Assembly (NCBI GenBank): GCA_964342805.1
Contig: CAYFHQ010000006.1
Location: forward strand, 23,282-87,281
Direction of reading: 5' to 3'
Source of the DNA: CAYFHQ01 sp964342805
GTDB lineage: Bacteria > Bacillota > Clostridia > Peptostreptococcales > Acidaminobacteraceae
Length of the DNA stretch: 64,000 bases
Below, in pieces: positions 9,397 to 19,700 of this stretch. Within the stretch, counting starts at the first letter, position 1. Each line of letters starts with the position of its first letter. A program made the translations under genes and the position numbers. Below the pieces are notes generated by a model. That model was given only the letters and a program-made list of their open reading frames with translations, had not been told where the DNA came from and searched no databases.

Positions 9397-12300
9397 TTAC
9401 TTGATTTCTACAGAAATGCTTTCTAAGTTGGATACCTTGACCGGACGAGCCCACTCAGACCATGCGAAGAATTCCACAGTGTAGTTGCCAATCTCAGGCA
9501 TTTGCAGACCAGCTGATAGGGTCACAGTACCGTCAGGTGCAATGTCTGTTTGCATGGTTGAAATAGAATGCATTGTCGTATTCTCATTTCGAACAATTGC
9601 CACAAGAAGAGGCTTCTGGTTGCTATCCTCTAGGTTTGTCAACTTGGCACTTACGTTGAGCATACCGTCACGTTTGGTGAAGGTTGGCTCAGTTACGCGA
9701 GTTTCATAGTTGTATACCTGGAAGCTTGCTTCCTCAGCATGGTTGCCAGCTGCATTTTCACCGCTTACCTGAACCTTAAAGGTACCATTCAGTTTGGTCA
9801 TGCGGTCCGGCGCCCAGTTGTAAGTTGCTGTTTTAGAAGCTGGCAGGACTTCAGTTTTAGCTACATCCCCATTGGCGTCAAGGATCTTCACAGTCCACAC
9901 AAGTGCCATTGGTGCGCTTACTTGGACTTTGATCGGTCGGTTGTAACTGATATCTGTACCAGTCAGCGTGAGGTCAAAGTCCGTTGGAGCCGCTGGTACG
10001 ACAACTGGGGGAAGTGGTGGTTTTTCGTCAGGTGTACTTTGACGGAAAACCTTCATGTCCTCAGCCACTCGGCTTCCTGCAGCGTCAAAGACTTCCACAA
10101 CGATCTTATTGACACCCTTATCCAAGGCAAATGTCTGGTCCAGATCATATGAAGCTGGCTGGAGTTTGTCCTGATAGCCATGGAAATCTTCTTCGATCTT
10201 TACAACTTCACTTCCATTAATGACTACTCGAAGGTCCGGATAGTTGTCTGAGATCGTTGCTTTTAATGCAATGGTTTCCGTTTCTGGCGTAACAACAATG
10301 AATCCATTGTCATCGGCTACAGGCAGGTCCTTCATGGTGATCACAGGCTTAGTAGCGTCAATATAGAACTTACGCTCAAACTCAATGACATTGTTTACTT
10401 CATCGACAGCCTTTACTTTGACTGCCTTTTCACCATCTGTGTCATAGGTGAAGGCTTTCTCAAACTCAAACTTCTTGCTGGCCTTGTTGAGTGTCAGTGC
10501 CACTTCCTCACCATTCATGGTCAAGGATGGGGCAGTCATTTCACTGATCGCACCCTTTAGGGTCACTGTTCGTTTATCAAAGACCGTATACGACTCTGGT
10601 GTCATTTCGATCTCTGGCACAGCCGTGTCATTGATGACCATTTCATCGGAAATCTCGGACACATTGGCAGCGTAGTCTGAAGTTGCCACAACCACACGGT
10701 AAACACGTCGGTCCAGGTTTTCAAGATCAAAAGTACCATCCCTTGACGTCAGTAGTTTCTTCGGCGTTACCTTACCTTCTGCATTGACCACTTGTTCAAA
10801 GAGAACGTACTGGTCAATGCCAGATCCGTCGGTGTCAGTGGAAGCTACCTTGAGGGTTTTAGCGCCATTGGAATAGGTTAGAACTGGTTTTGTAGGTTCA
10901 ACCGTGTCCAATTTCACTGGGAATAAAAGTTCGTGCCAGTCACTGCCGCCATCGATTTTTGCCTTTACTTGATAGAAATACTGGCCATCGGCTGCGGTCT
11001 TGTAGTTGACCTTACCATCCCAGAGCCACTCGTCTTTAAAGACATAGCGGGCATGGCGGCCATCATAGTAGTGCTTTCGCATGTAACTGCTGGATGCCAG
11101 GGTCCGGATCACATTCTTGTCCTTGTCCAGAATGCTAAACTTCACGTCACTTGCATTCCGCAGGAGAGAGAATAGGGGCTGAACTTGGTCTTGGAAGCCG
11201 TCTTCATTTGGAGAGAAGGCTACATAGTCTGTACCATAAGCAGCGTCACCATCCTCGTTCGTGTAACCGCCAAGGAAGGAGGTTTCCTCGTCCATTAGGA
11301 CTGTGAAATTATAGAAAGAATCTCTGTCCGCCTCATAACGACTTGCGTCAAAGATGGGCGCCATTTCCCAGTCGCCTCTGAAACCAACATAGGGTACTGA
11401 CAGCGGTAGGAAGTTGTCATAGGTGTCAGACGCCTTGTCGTAAGCGGCTTGCTTGCTTTCAAGGTCTTTCTCTGCATTTTCAACTTCTTTGGAAGCGACA
11501 ACCTGCTCGTCAGCTTTTCCATTGTAAACAGTTGTTAAGTCTGTTAGGAGGGTTGTTGCAGTTTGAATGGCCGCTTCTGTTTGGGCCTTCTTAGCCACTA
11601 GCGCTTCATACACCGCTTTTTCCTCTTCTGTTACTTGGTCAGCTGCAAGCTTGGCCGTTTCCTCAGCAGCAAGGGCTGCTTCATTGGCCTTGTCACTGGC
11701 TTCTTTAGCTTGAACCTGAGCTGTTTCAGCTGCGGTTTTGGCCGTTTGCCTTTCAAGGAGCTTTGCTTCTGCGTCTGCTGCTGCAGCCTCAGTTTCGTTC
11801 ATGGCTGTTTCAAGGGCGGTTAGGTCATCCCCTGTAAGGCCCTCTGCCACTGCCTTGTCGTAGGCTGTCTTGGCAGCGTCTGCAATTGGACGAAGTTGGT
11901 CGGCAAGGGCTTGGGCCTCCGTTACTGCGTCAATGGCAGGTTGAACCGCATCTTTTGCATTATTGGCGGCTTGAAGAGCGGCTGTTGCTGCTTGGCGAGC
12001 TTCTTCTGCTTTGGCTTTGGCTACTGCCGCTGCTTGAATTTTCTCTCCAGCGTTTTCAATGTCTGTATTCACGGTAGTCAAGGTCGCCTTGAGTAGGTCT
12101 AGGCTTTCTTGACCTGCTTCTTTATCTTGAAGAGCCTTAGCTGAAGCCGTCTTCGCCTCTTCAAGGGCTGTTTTCTTGGCTTCAAGGGCCTCTTTCGCTT
12201 GGTCTAGACTAGTCTTCGCAGACTCTTTCGCACTTAGGGCTTCGCTATTAACCTGTGTGAAAGTAACAAAACCTTCTACAAAATGACCATTCTTAAAGAC

Positions 12301-14592
12301 CTCGTCCAGGGGCTTATTGTCCACCGCTGTTTTTCCATTGGTTACATCCACTTCAAAATGCATTTCCACTGTGGAGTTCGCCGGAATGACAACAGTGTTC
12401 CCAATAGGGCTACCACCAATGGTGATCTTCGTTACAGCGTCTTTGATCAGCTGTGGCTCAACTACAAAACGACCTGCAACAACCTTGTCCGTTTGAACGG
12501 TCATGTTTACGTTGTAGGTAACGTCGACATCACTGGTATTCTTTACGATCAGGTCAAAGCTGTCCTTGGAACCATTCAGTTCCTTGAGGTTAACCTTGGC
12601 AAGACCAGTCACTTTTTCAGTGATCAAGACCGGGGTTTCCATGGCTGCTTTAAGGTCCATGGAACCAGCGCCTTGCTTACGAGGTGACACATAAGCACCG
12701 CCATCACCCTGAACAGGCTTGGCCGTGTTCATCATGATGTTCTTAACTAGGTTGACCTTGTCCGCGTGGGTTGCAGCCGCAAAGTCAGCGTCCACTCTTT
12801 GTAGAACCAGGGCAGCACCACCAGAGGCGTGGGGAGCAGCCATGGAGGTACCGCTCATGAAACCGTAGGTGTCCTTCTGTAAAGTGGAGTAAATATGGCC
12901 ACCTGGAGCAGCGATGTCTGGCTTGAACTCTAGGTTTGGCGTTGTGCCCCAAGAAGAGAAATCAGACATGAGGCCTGCCACAGGACTAAGGGCTTCATCT
13001 GTTTTGGTAATGTCAATGGTGATTGGGCCACCTGCAAGTAGCTTTTCCAGTTCCAGACCTTCAGCCACTTGAACCTTCATGAATGGAATTTGCCAGCCAC
13101 CTTGGTCCTTGTAGAAGAAGCGACCTGGGTCGTTGTTGTAAACGATGATCCCTTTGGCACCAGCTTCATAAGCCCATTCTGTTTTATCGCGGAAGGCAAA
13201 ACCACCACGGGAAACAAGAACAACCTTACCCTTTACATCAATACCGTCATAACATACTGGCTCACCATACTTGTCGCCACCAATGGCAATCAAGGTTTGC
13301 TTGCCGGACATGGACTTGGAAGCCCAATCGTCCTGGCCATACCCTTTAATAGTCATGGCTGTACCTGGCGTTTTCACTTGATGTTCAAACAACATCCTTG
13401 CATTATTTACTGATGCGACCTGGAGAGACTCAGCAGTAAGACCTGGCGATCCAACTACACCCACATCGGGGTTGTCTGCAAGAGGCTGGGCATGACCCTC
13501 ACCAAATAGAGCTGAGTTACCCGCTGAAATGGACATGACCACACCATTGTTGACAGCACGGGTTACAGCCATCTGCTCAGGGTCGTCGGTCTGCACACTT
13601 GTTGCCGTAGCTCCAAGAGACAAGTTCATAACGTCTGCACCTAGAGCAAGAGCGTCATCAATGGCCTTGATGATAATGTCCCCATAGGTACTTCCGTAGT
13701 CTGGGTCATTACCAAAGACTTTCATGCCAAGGAGCTGAACTTCCGGTGCAACACCCTTCAGGCCGCCAGCTGCTTCGTCTCCATTGGCACCAACTGTACC
13801 GGCAACGTGCATACCGTGCATGGACGCTTCGGCACCCAGATCGAGGACCTCTGTGTTGTTGTCCATATAGTTATAACCATAGGGAACCTTGGCGTTGAAG
13901 TAGGTTCCTGCTAGCCCTTCAGCGTCAACCTTGTCCTTTGTGAGGGTAGCTGCTGCTTCATTGGTCAGGTTGAAGTCCTTGTGGAAGGGGTCAATACCCG
14001 AGTCGATAATGGCTACGACTTTACCTTCACCTGTGTAGTTGAACTCTTCCCACACCATTTTGTGTTTTGTGATTTGGGCGCTATTGACCATTTGTGGCTC
14101 GGGACGTTGGTATTCATTCACCACATAAACCCGCTTTACGCCTTCAATCTGTTCAATTTTCTTTGCTTCTCCGAAAGTTGTTGTTGCAGAGAAACCATTT
14201 AGAGAATTTGTAAACTGGTAGTGGACATCAAAGTCGATGGCTTCACTTTTTAGGCTTTCCTTCACAGCCGACTGGGCTTGAAGGAGGTCTGTTGTAAGCG
14301 CTTCCACTTGGCTTTCCCCCATGGCCTTAAAAGCAATCCCTTGGTCCGTTGCTTTTTCGATCACAGGTTGTCCTTCTAATTCAACAACAATACGTACTTT
14401 GTCCGTGTCGGACTTTGCTTCTAGTCGCTGGTCTGCCGATAACGATTGCCCGGACACACCTTCCAGCATTTGTTTCGCAATCTCTGCAGACACGTCCTGC
14501 GTCGTTACTGGACTTGCCGCAAAACCCATGCTTGTCATGGATAAGAGCAATACCAGCACCAGCAGAAGTCTACCTAACTGTTTTCCTTTCAC
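9397..14592 (-). CDS. Secreted Vpr/lactocepin-type subtilisin-like protease with coiled-coil insertion
   Basis: A 1731-aa S8 protease. Signal peptide 1-26; I9-type propeptide ~60-165; catalytic domain ~175-690 with Asp197 (AIIDSGID), His259 (HGMHVAG), oxyanion Asn359 (SAGN) and Ser583 (GTSMAAP). A PA domain is inserted at ~430-525. The fn3_5-type domain (~690-1090) is split by an Ala/Glu/Lys-rich coiled coil of about 270 residues (~785-1055), between EGFVTF and LSVPYVGFRGDW. C-terminal Ig-like/FlgD-like domains follow (~1090-1731). No SLH domain or LPXTG motif is seen. It begins with GTG at 14592, seven bases after AAGGGGG. Likely role: extracellular breakdown of proteins or peptides, or processing of surface proteins. 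Confidence 0.93.
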   Translation of the reverse strand: MKGKQLGRLLLVLVLLLSMTSMGFAASPVTTQDVSAEIAKQMLEGVSGQSLSADQRLEAKSDTDKVRIVVELEGQPVIEKATDQGIAFKAMGESQVEALTTDLLQAQSAVKESLKSEAIDFDVHYQFTNSLNGFSATTTFGEAKKIEQIEGVKRVYVVNEYQRPEPQMVNSAQITKHKMVWEEFNYTGEGKVVAIIDSGIDPFHKDFNLTNEAAATLTKDKVDAEGLAGTYFNAKVPYGYNYMDNNTEVLDLGAEASMHGMHVAGTVGANGDEAAGGLKGVAPEVQLLGMKVFGNDPDYGSTYGDIIIKAIDDALALGADVMNLSLGATATSVQTDDPEQMAVTRAVNNGVVMSISAGNSALFGEGHAQPLADNPDVGVVGSPGLTAESLQVASVNNARMLFEHQVKTPGTAMTIKGYGQDDWASKSMSGKQTLIAIGGDKYGEPVCYDGIDVKGKVVLVSRGGFAFRDKTEWAYEAGAKGIIVYNNDPGRFFYKDQGGWQIPFMKVQVAEGLELEKLLAGGPITIDITKTDEALSPVAGLMSDFSSWGTTPNLEFKPDIAAPGGHIYSTLQKDTYGFMSGTSMAAPHASGGAALVLQRVDADFAAATHADKVNLVKNIMMNTAKPVQGDGGAYVSPRKQGAGSMDLKAAMETPVLITEKVTGLAKVNLKELNGSKDSFDLIVKNTSDVDVTYNVNMTVQTDKVVAGRFVVEPQLIKDAVTKITIGGSPIGNTVVIPANSTVEMHFEVDVTNGKTAVDNKPLDEVFKNGHFVEGFVTFTQVNSEALSAKESAKTSLDQAKEALEAKKTALEEAKTASAKALQDKEAGQESLDLLKATLTTVNTDIENAGEKIQAAAVAKAKAEEARQAATAALQAANNAKDAVQPAIDAVTEAQALADQLRPIADAAKTAYDKAVAEGLTGDDLTALETAMNETEAAAADAEAKLLERQTAKTAAETAQVQAKEASDKANEAALAAEETAKLAADQVTEEEKAVYEALVAKKAQTEAAIQTATTLLTDLTTVYNGKADEQVVASKEVENAEKDLESKQAAYDKASDTYDNFLPLSVPYVGFRGDWEMAPIFDASRYEADRDSFYNFTVLMDEETSFLGGYTNEDGDAAYGTDYVAFSPNEDGFQDQVQPLFSLLRNASDVKFSILDKDKNVIRTLASSSYMRKHYYDGRHARYVFKDEWLWDGKVNYKTAADGQYFYQVKAKIDGGSDWHELLFPVKLDTVEPTKPVLTYSNGAKTLKVASTDTDGSGIDQYVLFEQVVNAEGKVTPKKLLTSRDGTFDLENLDRRVYRVVVATSDYAANVSEISDEMVINDTAVPEIEMTPESYTVFDKRTVTLKGAISEMTAPSLTMNGEEVALTLNKASKKFEFEKAFTYDTDGEKAVKVKAVDEVNNVIEFERKFYIDATKPVITMKDLPVADDNGFIVVTPETETIALKATISDNYPDLRVVINGSEVVKIEEDFHGYQDKLQPASYDLDQTFALDKGVNKIVVEVFDAAGSRVAEDMKVFRQSTPDEKPPLPPVVVPAAPTDFDLTLTGTDISYNRPIKVQVSAPMALVWTVKILDANGDVAKTEVLPASKTATYNWAPDRMTKLNGTFKVQVSGENAAGNHAEEASFQVYNYETRVTEPTFTKRDGMLNVSAKLTNLEDSNQKPLLVAIVRNENTTMHSISTMQTDIAPDGTVTLSAGLQMPEIGNYTVEFFAWSEWARPVKVSNLESISVEIK

Positions 14593-14942
14593 TTCAGTTC
14601 CCCCTTGTAGTGGTTACTTGTTCACGACCAACGCCTTGGAAATGCTTATGTACGATCCGCTTGTTCGTTTGATGTTGATAGAATGCAAATGTCAGATAAA
14701 GTCAAGTTTCCAACTTGTAAAAAATTTATTTTTGTTATCTTGTTCATTATGCATTAATCTTAATTAATTGTTGTATTAATTACATCATACTAAACCGGCG
14801 TAAAAAATGGTGGCTCGTTCACAACCTTTCCTCAGCGAGATTAATTATACGATTAATATAGAACGATGTCTATTACATTCCAGTCAATTTATGTGATTAA
14901 TTTAAATAATCTGACAAATGATTCTTAAGACCTAGGGGTAAG
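14593..14942. other. AT-rich upstream region of the protease gene
   Basis: No gene is seen. The stretch is AT-rich and has six ATTAAT hexamers between about 14753 and 14900, plus the dyad CAAGTT-TCC-AACTTG at 14703-14717. It probably holds the protease promoter and regulator sites. Confidence 0.5.
14677..14717 (-). promoter_or_regulatory. Possible protease promoter with overlapping dyad
   Basis: Minus strand: TTGACT (14705-14700), 17-base spacer, TCTATC (14682-14677). The -10 is poor. A perfect 6-bp dyad, CAAGTT-N3-AACTTG (14703-14717), overlaps the -35, as a repressor operator would. Confidence 0.3.
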
Positions 14943-14970
14943 AAAAAAGGACGTGGATTTCTCCACGTCC
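14943..14970 (-). terminator. Terminator after the GH26 gene
   Basis: Minus strand: perfect 8-bp stem GGACGTGG / CCACGTCC with loop AGAAAT, followed by six T. It lies 40 bases past the stop at 15011. Confidence 0.9.
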
Positions 14971-15010
14971 TATTCATTAAGTATTATGCAAAATATAAGT
15001 GGCTATGATA

Positions 15011-16603
15011 CTATTTCGAATCACTAGGTGCCGTCTGAGCTTCATCCCCAGTTTCAGGGGTAGAGTCTGTTGGAACCGGTGCACTTGGCACGTCGTAAGT
15101 ACTGTCCTCAAAGTCTTTGAGGAGGTCTTTCATGGTGTTGACTAGGTCCTCGTCATGGGTGAACCGGTAGGTTCTGGCGGGTTTGCCCTTGTGGTCATAA
15201 TCTACGCCATTCCACCAGATGGCGAGCTTCACATTTAAGGTTTTGAGCTTGTCCATCATGTCGATCATCCAAGCTTTTTTGTCGCCGCCAACGTCGCTTG
15301 ATCCGAATTCTGTGATGATGTAAGGGTAGCCCCTAAACCGCTTATTGTACTCGATAAGCATGGGGTAATAGATTTCCTCAAAAGACGCCCACTTCTCACC
15401 CACATAATAGTTGCCTGTATTATAGCCTGTAAGACCAACGAGATCAACATATTGATCACCAGGCCAGTATTTCATGTAATGATTCCATTTAAACTCTGGG
15501 AAGTCTCCCCAGTTGGCGTTCCAAACCCAGATAACCTTGTCTGCACCAGCTACTTCAAAGCGGTTATATAGGAACTTCCAGAAGTCTCTATACAAGCTGG
15601 CATCCTTACCATAATACATGGCATTATAACTGCACCAGTCTCCATTCATTTCGTTGTTGGGACGGAAAAGAACCGGTTGATCGAGCTCTATGATTGTGTC
15701 GATCAATCGATCAATTTCCTGGTCGTACTTGCCATCCATTACCTCGAACATCTTGTCCCCGTCAAACTGGCTATATATCGAGGTCTGAAGGGTTAGTTCG
15801 ATGTACTTGTCTTGGTCATATATTTCCCTTAGGTTGCTGATACGGGGTAAGGTGACTAAGTCATAGTACTGGAGTACTGCTTGGTACTCATACTGGACTT
15901 TGTCCTCCACCTGATTGAGATATTTAAGAGACCCAATTGTAGAAGGTTCAAATATTCCCCATTTCAATGATTCCTTATACCCAAACTGGTCTGTGTAAAA
16001 GGCCTGGGTTTCTGGGTCATCAAAGGTGTTCCACAAACTTACAACAGGCTTAATCCGTTCATTTGCCTTTTTGATGGTTGCATAACCCGGGTCATAGTTT
16101 TCGTCCTTTGGCCAGTAAATCCGGTTCAATATGTCATCCACATGGATTGCAGCGTCTGACTTCACCATAATTGACCATAATTTTGTTTCTGAGAGTGGTA
16201 CTTCAATGCTTATGTAGTATGTTTCAGCCTTGGTTAGGTGTTGAAGGGGTTTTCTAGTCCACTTGTTTAAGTAGCCTTGCTTGCCCTTTACATCGATCCA
16301 TTTTTGAGTTGTAACATCCAAATAGTCGCTGTTTGTCAGCTCCTTGTTACCATAAGATATGGCTCCTTTGGGATTGTGGATGGTTCCTTCGAAGTCATCT
16401 AGGCTGATTTCGATCGTGGTGTTTTCTTTTTTGAAAACCATGACTACGTCTTCTAAATTTGTTTTCGGCATATAACCTGTATAGTCATAGGCCCAATGGT
16501 CTGCTTGGTAAATCTTTTGATTTGACTGCTCTGAAAAGGAGTGAACTGGTGTGAATAGGAGTAAGGCGATAATAACGCAGAGCAGTGTTCTTATGTGTCG
16601 CAT
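15011..16603 (-). CDS. Secreted GH26-like glycoside hydrolase (mannanase-type candidate)
   Basis: A 530-aa secreted protein. Signal peptide 1-24, a beta-rich N-terminal domain (~25-190), then a TIM-barrel-like catalytic domain (~190-500) and a Pro/Thr/Ser-rich tail. The catalytic acid/base is probably Glu318 in RPNNEMNGDW and the nucleophile Glu432 in IITEFGSS, spaced 114 residues apart as in clan A enzymes. The aromatic-rich WNANWGDFPEF and YWPGD fit family GH26. Substrate could be mannan or a related beta-glycan; this cannot be fixed from sequence. The ATG at 16603 follows GGGGG. It stands alone between two terminators, with its own promoter and a candidate operator pair upstream. Confidence 0.8.
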   Translation of the reverse strand: MRHIRTLLCVIIALLLFTPVHSFSEQSNQKIYQADHWAYDYTGYMPKTNLEDVVMVFKKENTTIEISLDDFEGTIHNPKGAISYGNKELTNSDYLDVTTQKWIDVKGKQGYLNKWTRKPLQHLTKAETYYISIEVPLSETKLWSIMVKSDAAIHVDDILNRIYWPKDENYDPGYATIKKANERIKPVVSLWNTFDDPETQAFYTDQFGYKESLKWGIFEPSTIGSLKYLNQVEDKVQYEYQAVLQYYDLVTLPRISNLREIYDQDKYIELTLQTSIYSQFDGDKMFEVMDGKYDQEIDRLIDTIIELDQPVLFRPNNEMNGDWCSYNAMYYGKDASLYRDFWKFLYNRFEVAGADKVIWVWNANWGDFPEFKWNHYMKYWPGDQYVDLVGLTGYNTGNYYVGEKWASFEEIYYPMLIEYNKRFRGYPYIITEFGSSDVGGDKKAWMIDMMDKLKTLNVKLAIWWNGVDYDHKGKPARTYRFTHDEDLVNTMKDLLKDFEDSTYDVPSAPVPTDSTPETGDEAQTAPSDSK

Positions 16604-16631
16604 AAGTCCCCCTTATTTTTTGGTCTATCCT

Positions 16632-16659
16632 AGTATATATTTGTTTTCACATTTGGCAA
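16632..16659 (-). promoter_or_regulatory. Sigma-A-type promoter of the GH26 gene
   Basis: Minus strand: TTGCCA (16659-16654), 16-base spacer, TATACT (16637-16632). The leader would be about 25 bases. One arm of a 10-bp inverted repeat lies in the spacer, overlapping the -35. Confidence 0.65.
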
Positions 16660-16689
16660 GGGGATTGATTGGAATTTAACAAATGTGAA
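16646..16689. promoter_or_regulatory. Inverted operator-like pair at the GH26 promoter
   Basis: TTCACATTTG at 16646-16655 and its exact reverse complement CAAATGTGAA at 16680-16689. Their centres are 34 bases apart, close to three helical turns. One copy lies between -10 and -35 and overlaps the -35; the other is upstream. This suits a dimeric or looping repressor. It does not look like a CcpA cre box. Confidence 0.45.
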
Positions 16690-16721
16690 ATATTAGGGAG
16701 TTTTTATTGTTTGGTGAACGG

Positions 16722-16746
16722 AAAAAGGAAGCCCCGATGGGCTCCC
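16722..16746 (-). terminator. Terminator after the RTX gene
   Basis: Minus strand: 8-bp stem GGGAGCCC / GGGCTTCC with a tight loop, followed by five T. It begins 10 bases past the stop at 16756 and closes the secretion operon. Confidence 0.85.
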
Positions 16747-16755
16747 TTAACTCCT

Positions 16756-19700
16756 TTATACCATTGACGAGAAGTGCGCGTCGATGATGTTTAGTGCTTG
16801 TTGATTGTTTTGCTCCAAAGCAGCTTCCCACGACATTCCCGTATCATTGGTGAAGGCAGCCATGGCCTGAATCAATTGCTCAATTTGTAAAGCGGAAATC
16901 TGGAACTCGCTCGATTGAATACTATCAACCTTCATTGCATCATCGGCAAACCAGTTTTTAAAGGTGATGGAGCTGGTTTCGCTGAATGTTGCAACAAGGT
17001 CAGTCGCACTTTGCTCAAACAGGAGAGATTTCAAGGCATGATCTGTGTTAACAACATCATTCCCTAGTTGGTCCGTGTCACTATTGATAATCGTGTTATG
17101 ACCAAACGCACCATTCATGATGAAGGTGTCATTACCTGTTCCAGCAGTAACTGTATTTCCACCTGAACGAGCGATGAAGGTGTCATCACCTGCACCAAGA
17201 TCTACTGTCACTGGACCATCGTAAATGTCCACTCGATCATTACCCGAGCCAGCCGTCACTTCGACACCTGAACCCACGTTCTTAAAGACAATAAAATCGT
17301 CTCCACTTCCAGCTTGAACTGAGAAGTCTGACACACCTTGAATGTTGGCATAGTTCTTACCATCACCCAAGTTTGCACTACCTCCAGTAACATTAAGGCC
17401 ATAGAGTCTATCATCACCAGTGCCGGCAACAATCGTTTTGTGACCATTGTAAGCTTTGATATAGTTACGACCATCACCTGCATGGATCACATCAGTACCA
17501 TCAAAGTCCTGGATCACGTCATTACCAGTACCAAAGGTATAGCGATCGTCCCCCTGTGTATCTTTTGCATAGTTCCGGCCAGACATCGAAGTGTACGTGT
17601 CATTTCCAGCTTCACCGTAGAAATAATCATTACCGGCTCCACTGGAAAGCACATCATTGCCGTCACCGCCGTAAATCTTGTCTACACCGTCACCGGATTG
17701 GATTGTGTCATTGCCAGCTTCACCATAGACGAAGTTCGCACCATTACCAAGAGTGATCTGGTCATCTCCTTCACCTGCATGAACTGTCACATTTCCTGAC
17801 ACTGATGTTATCACATCTACACCAGCTCCAGTAGTCACATCAGCAGATGTAACCGCTTGAATATCAATTCGATCGTCACCAGTTCCAGTAGTCACAGTAG
17901 AAACATTGTTTTCCAATGTAATCGTATTCGTACCATTTCCTAAAGTGACAGTGTCTGTTCCACCACCTAGTCTCAGGTTATGGTTTCCATCTGCAAGGGT
18001 TACAATATCATCTCCCAAAAGGTCGGTAAGAACTGTGGTCCCATAGCCGCCTGTGTAGGTATCGTTACCAGCCTGATCATCAATCGTATTGTTGCCGTAG
18101 CCTAATTTATAGTGATCGTTGCCTGAGACGTCTAGAACGTAGTCATCGCCGTTACCAAGATCAACAATATCATTACCTGCACCAGACTCTATGCGGTCAT
18201 CACCATCACCACCAGTAATCTGGTCATCTCCTGTCGCTGTGGTGATCGTATCGTTGCCACGTCCACCATTAATGACTAGTTGACCTAGTTTGCCTGTAAT
18301 GGTGTCGTTACCCGCTCCTGCGTCTACAGTAGCACTTACCAAATCATTGAGGATAATGGTATCATCACCGTCTTCGGACTGGATCGTAACGGTGTTTCCT
18401 GATGAAGTAATATGATCTATACCAGATCCAGTGCGCACTTCGTCAGTTCCATCTGCCACAAGGATTGTGTTATCGCCATCTCCTGCATTGATGACGTCGT
18501 CGCCTGCTGTGTCCGTAATATGGTCATTACCAATACCAGTGATCGTTTGATCGTTGCCACCACCTGCATTAATGGTGTTGTTCCCTAGCCCGTCGTAGAT
18601 ATAATCATTGCCTAGGCCAGTCGAAATTTGGTCGTTGCCCGCTTCACCGATCACTGAGTCATTTCCAGCACCCAGTGTTACAACATCATCACCGGCACCT
18701 GCATACACCGCAACGTCACCACTGTCTGAAGTGATCTGGTCGTTGCCTTCACCTGCGAACACTGTTGCCTTGACCACCTGCTGAAGGTCAACTGTGTCTA
18801 TTCCTGCTCCTGTATTCATGGTCACAGTGTTGTTCTTTGCAATAACCGTGTCAGCACCTAACCCAGTAATAATAGAATCTGTACCTCGGTCCACCGTTAC
18901 ATGGTTATTGCCGTCACCAAGTTGAATGGTGTCGTCTCCACCTTGATCGACAATTGTGTCATGACCTTGTCCACCAATATAGAGATCATTGCCAGCAGAG
19001 TCAGTAACATGGTTGGTACCAGCCCCTAGGTTGAAGGTGTCATTACCAAGGGTGTCTGTAACAGTGTCGTTCCCAGCGCCTGTAGTCACAGTGTCATTCC
19101 CTGCGCCAGACTGAATCGTGTCATTACCATCGAAGGTGATGATTTTATCGTCACCACCGTAAGCCAGAACATTGGAATCCAAATTCATAAATCCACGTAG
19201 TGTCTCACCAACCAAAGAACCTTCGATATCGCCTTTCAGGAACTGGTCTACAAGGTCTGCATTGAAGATCGTCTTGTCGCTAAACTCTATTGACTTCACA
19301 CCCTTGTAACCGGCACCATAGAAATCTAAGAGGACAACCTCTGTACTGTCTTTTGTAGACTTTAGCACTAGATTATTATTGCCGTCCTTAGACATCATAA
19401 AGTCTGATGAAGCATGGTTGTTAAAGATGATACTATCTGCATTCTCCTCCAACAGGCCATTGGTATAAGCCACCGTGCTAATGCGGTTCACATCCGAATT
19501 CAGATGGATGTAGTACTTGTCTTCACCCTGGTCTCCAGAATACGTGTCATCTCCTGAAGAGGAATGAATGGTGTCATTACCCGCTCCAAGAGAAACCTTG
19601 TCATTGTAGTCTGTTGAGCTAACATTGTCAGCACCAGCTGAACCCGTCTCAGTCACTCCGCGTTCGTTCATCATCTGAGTGAATGACTTTGTTACGCCAT

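Noticed and set aside
9314..9454. Longer N terminus for the SLH/Ig protein
   Set aside because: It would run through the hairpin and into the protease gene, and the ATG at 9313 has a perfect ribosome site and signal peptide.
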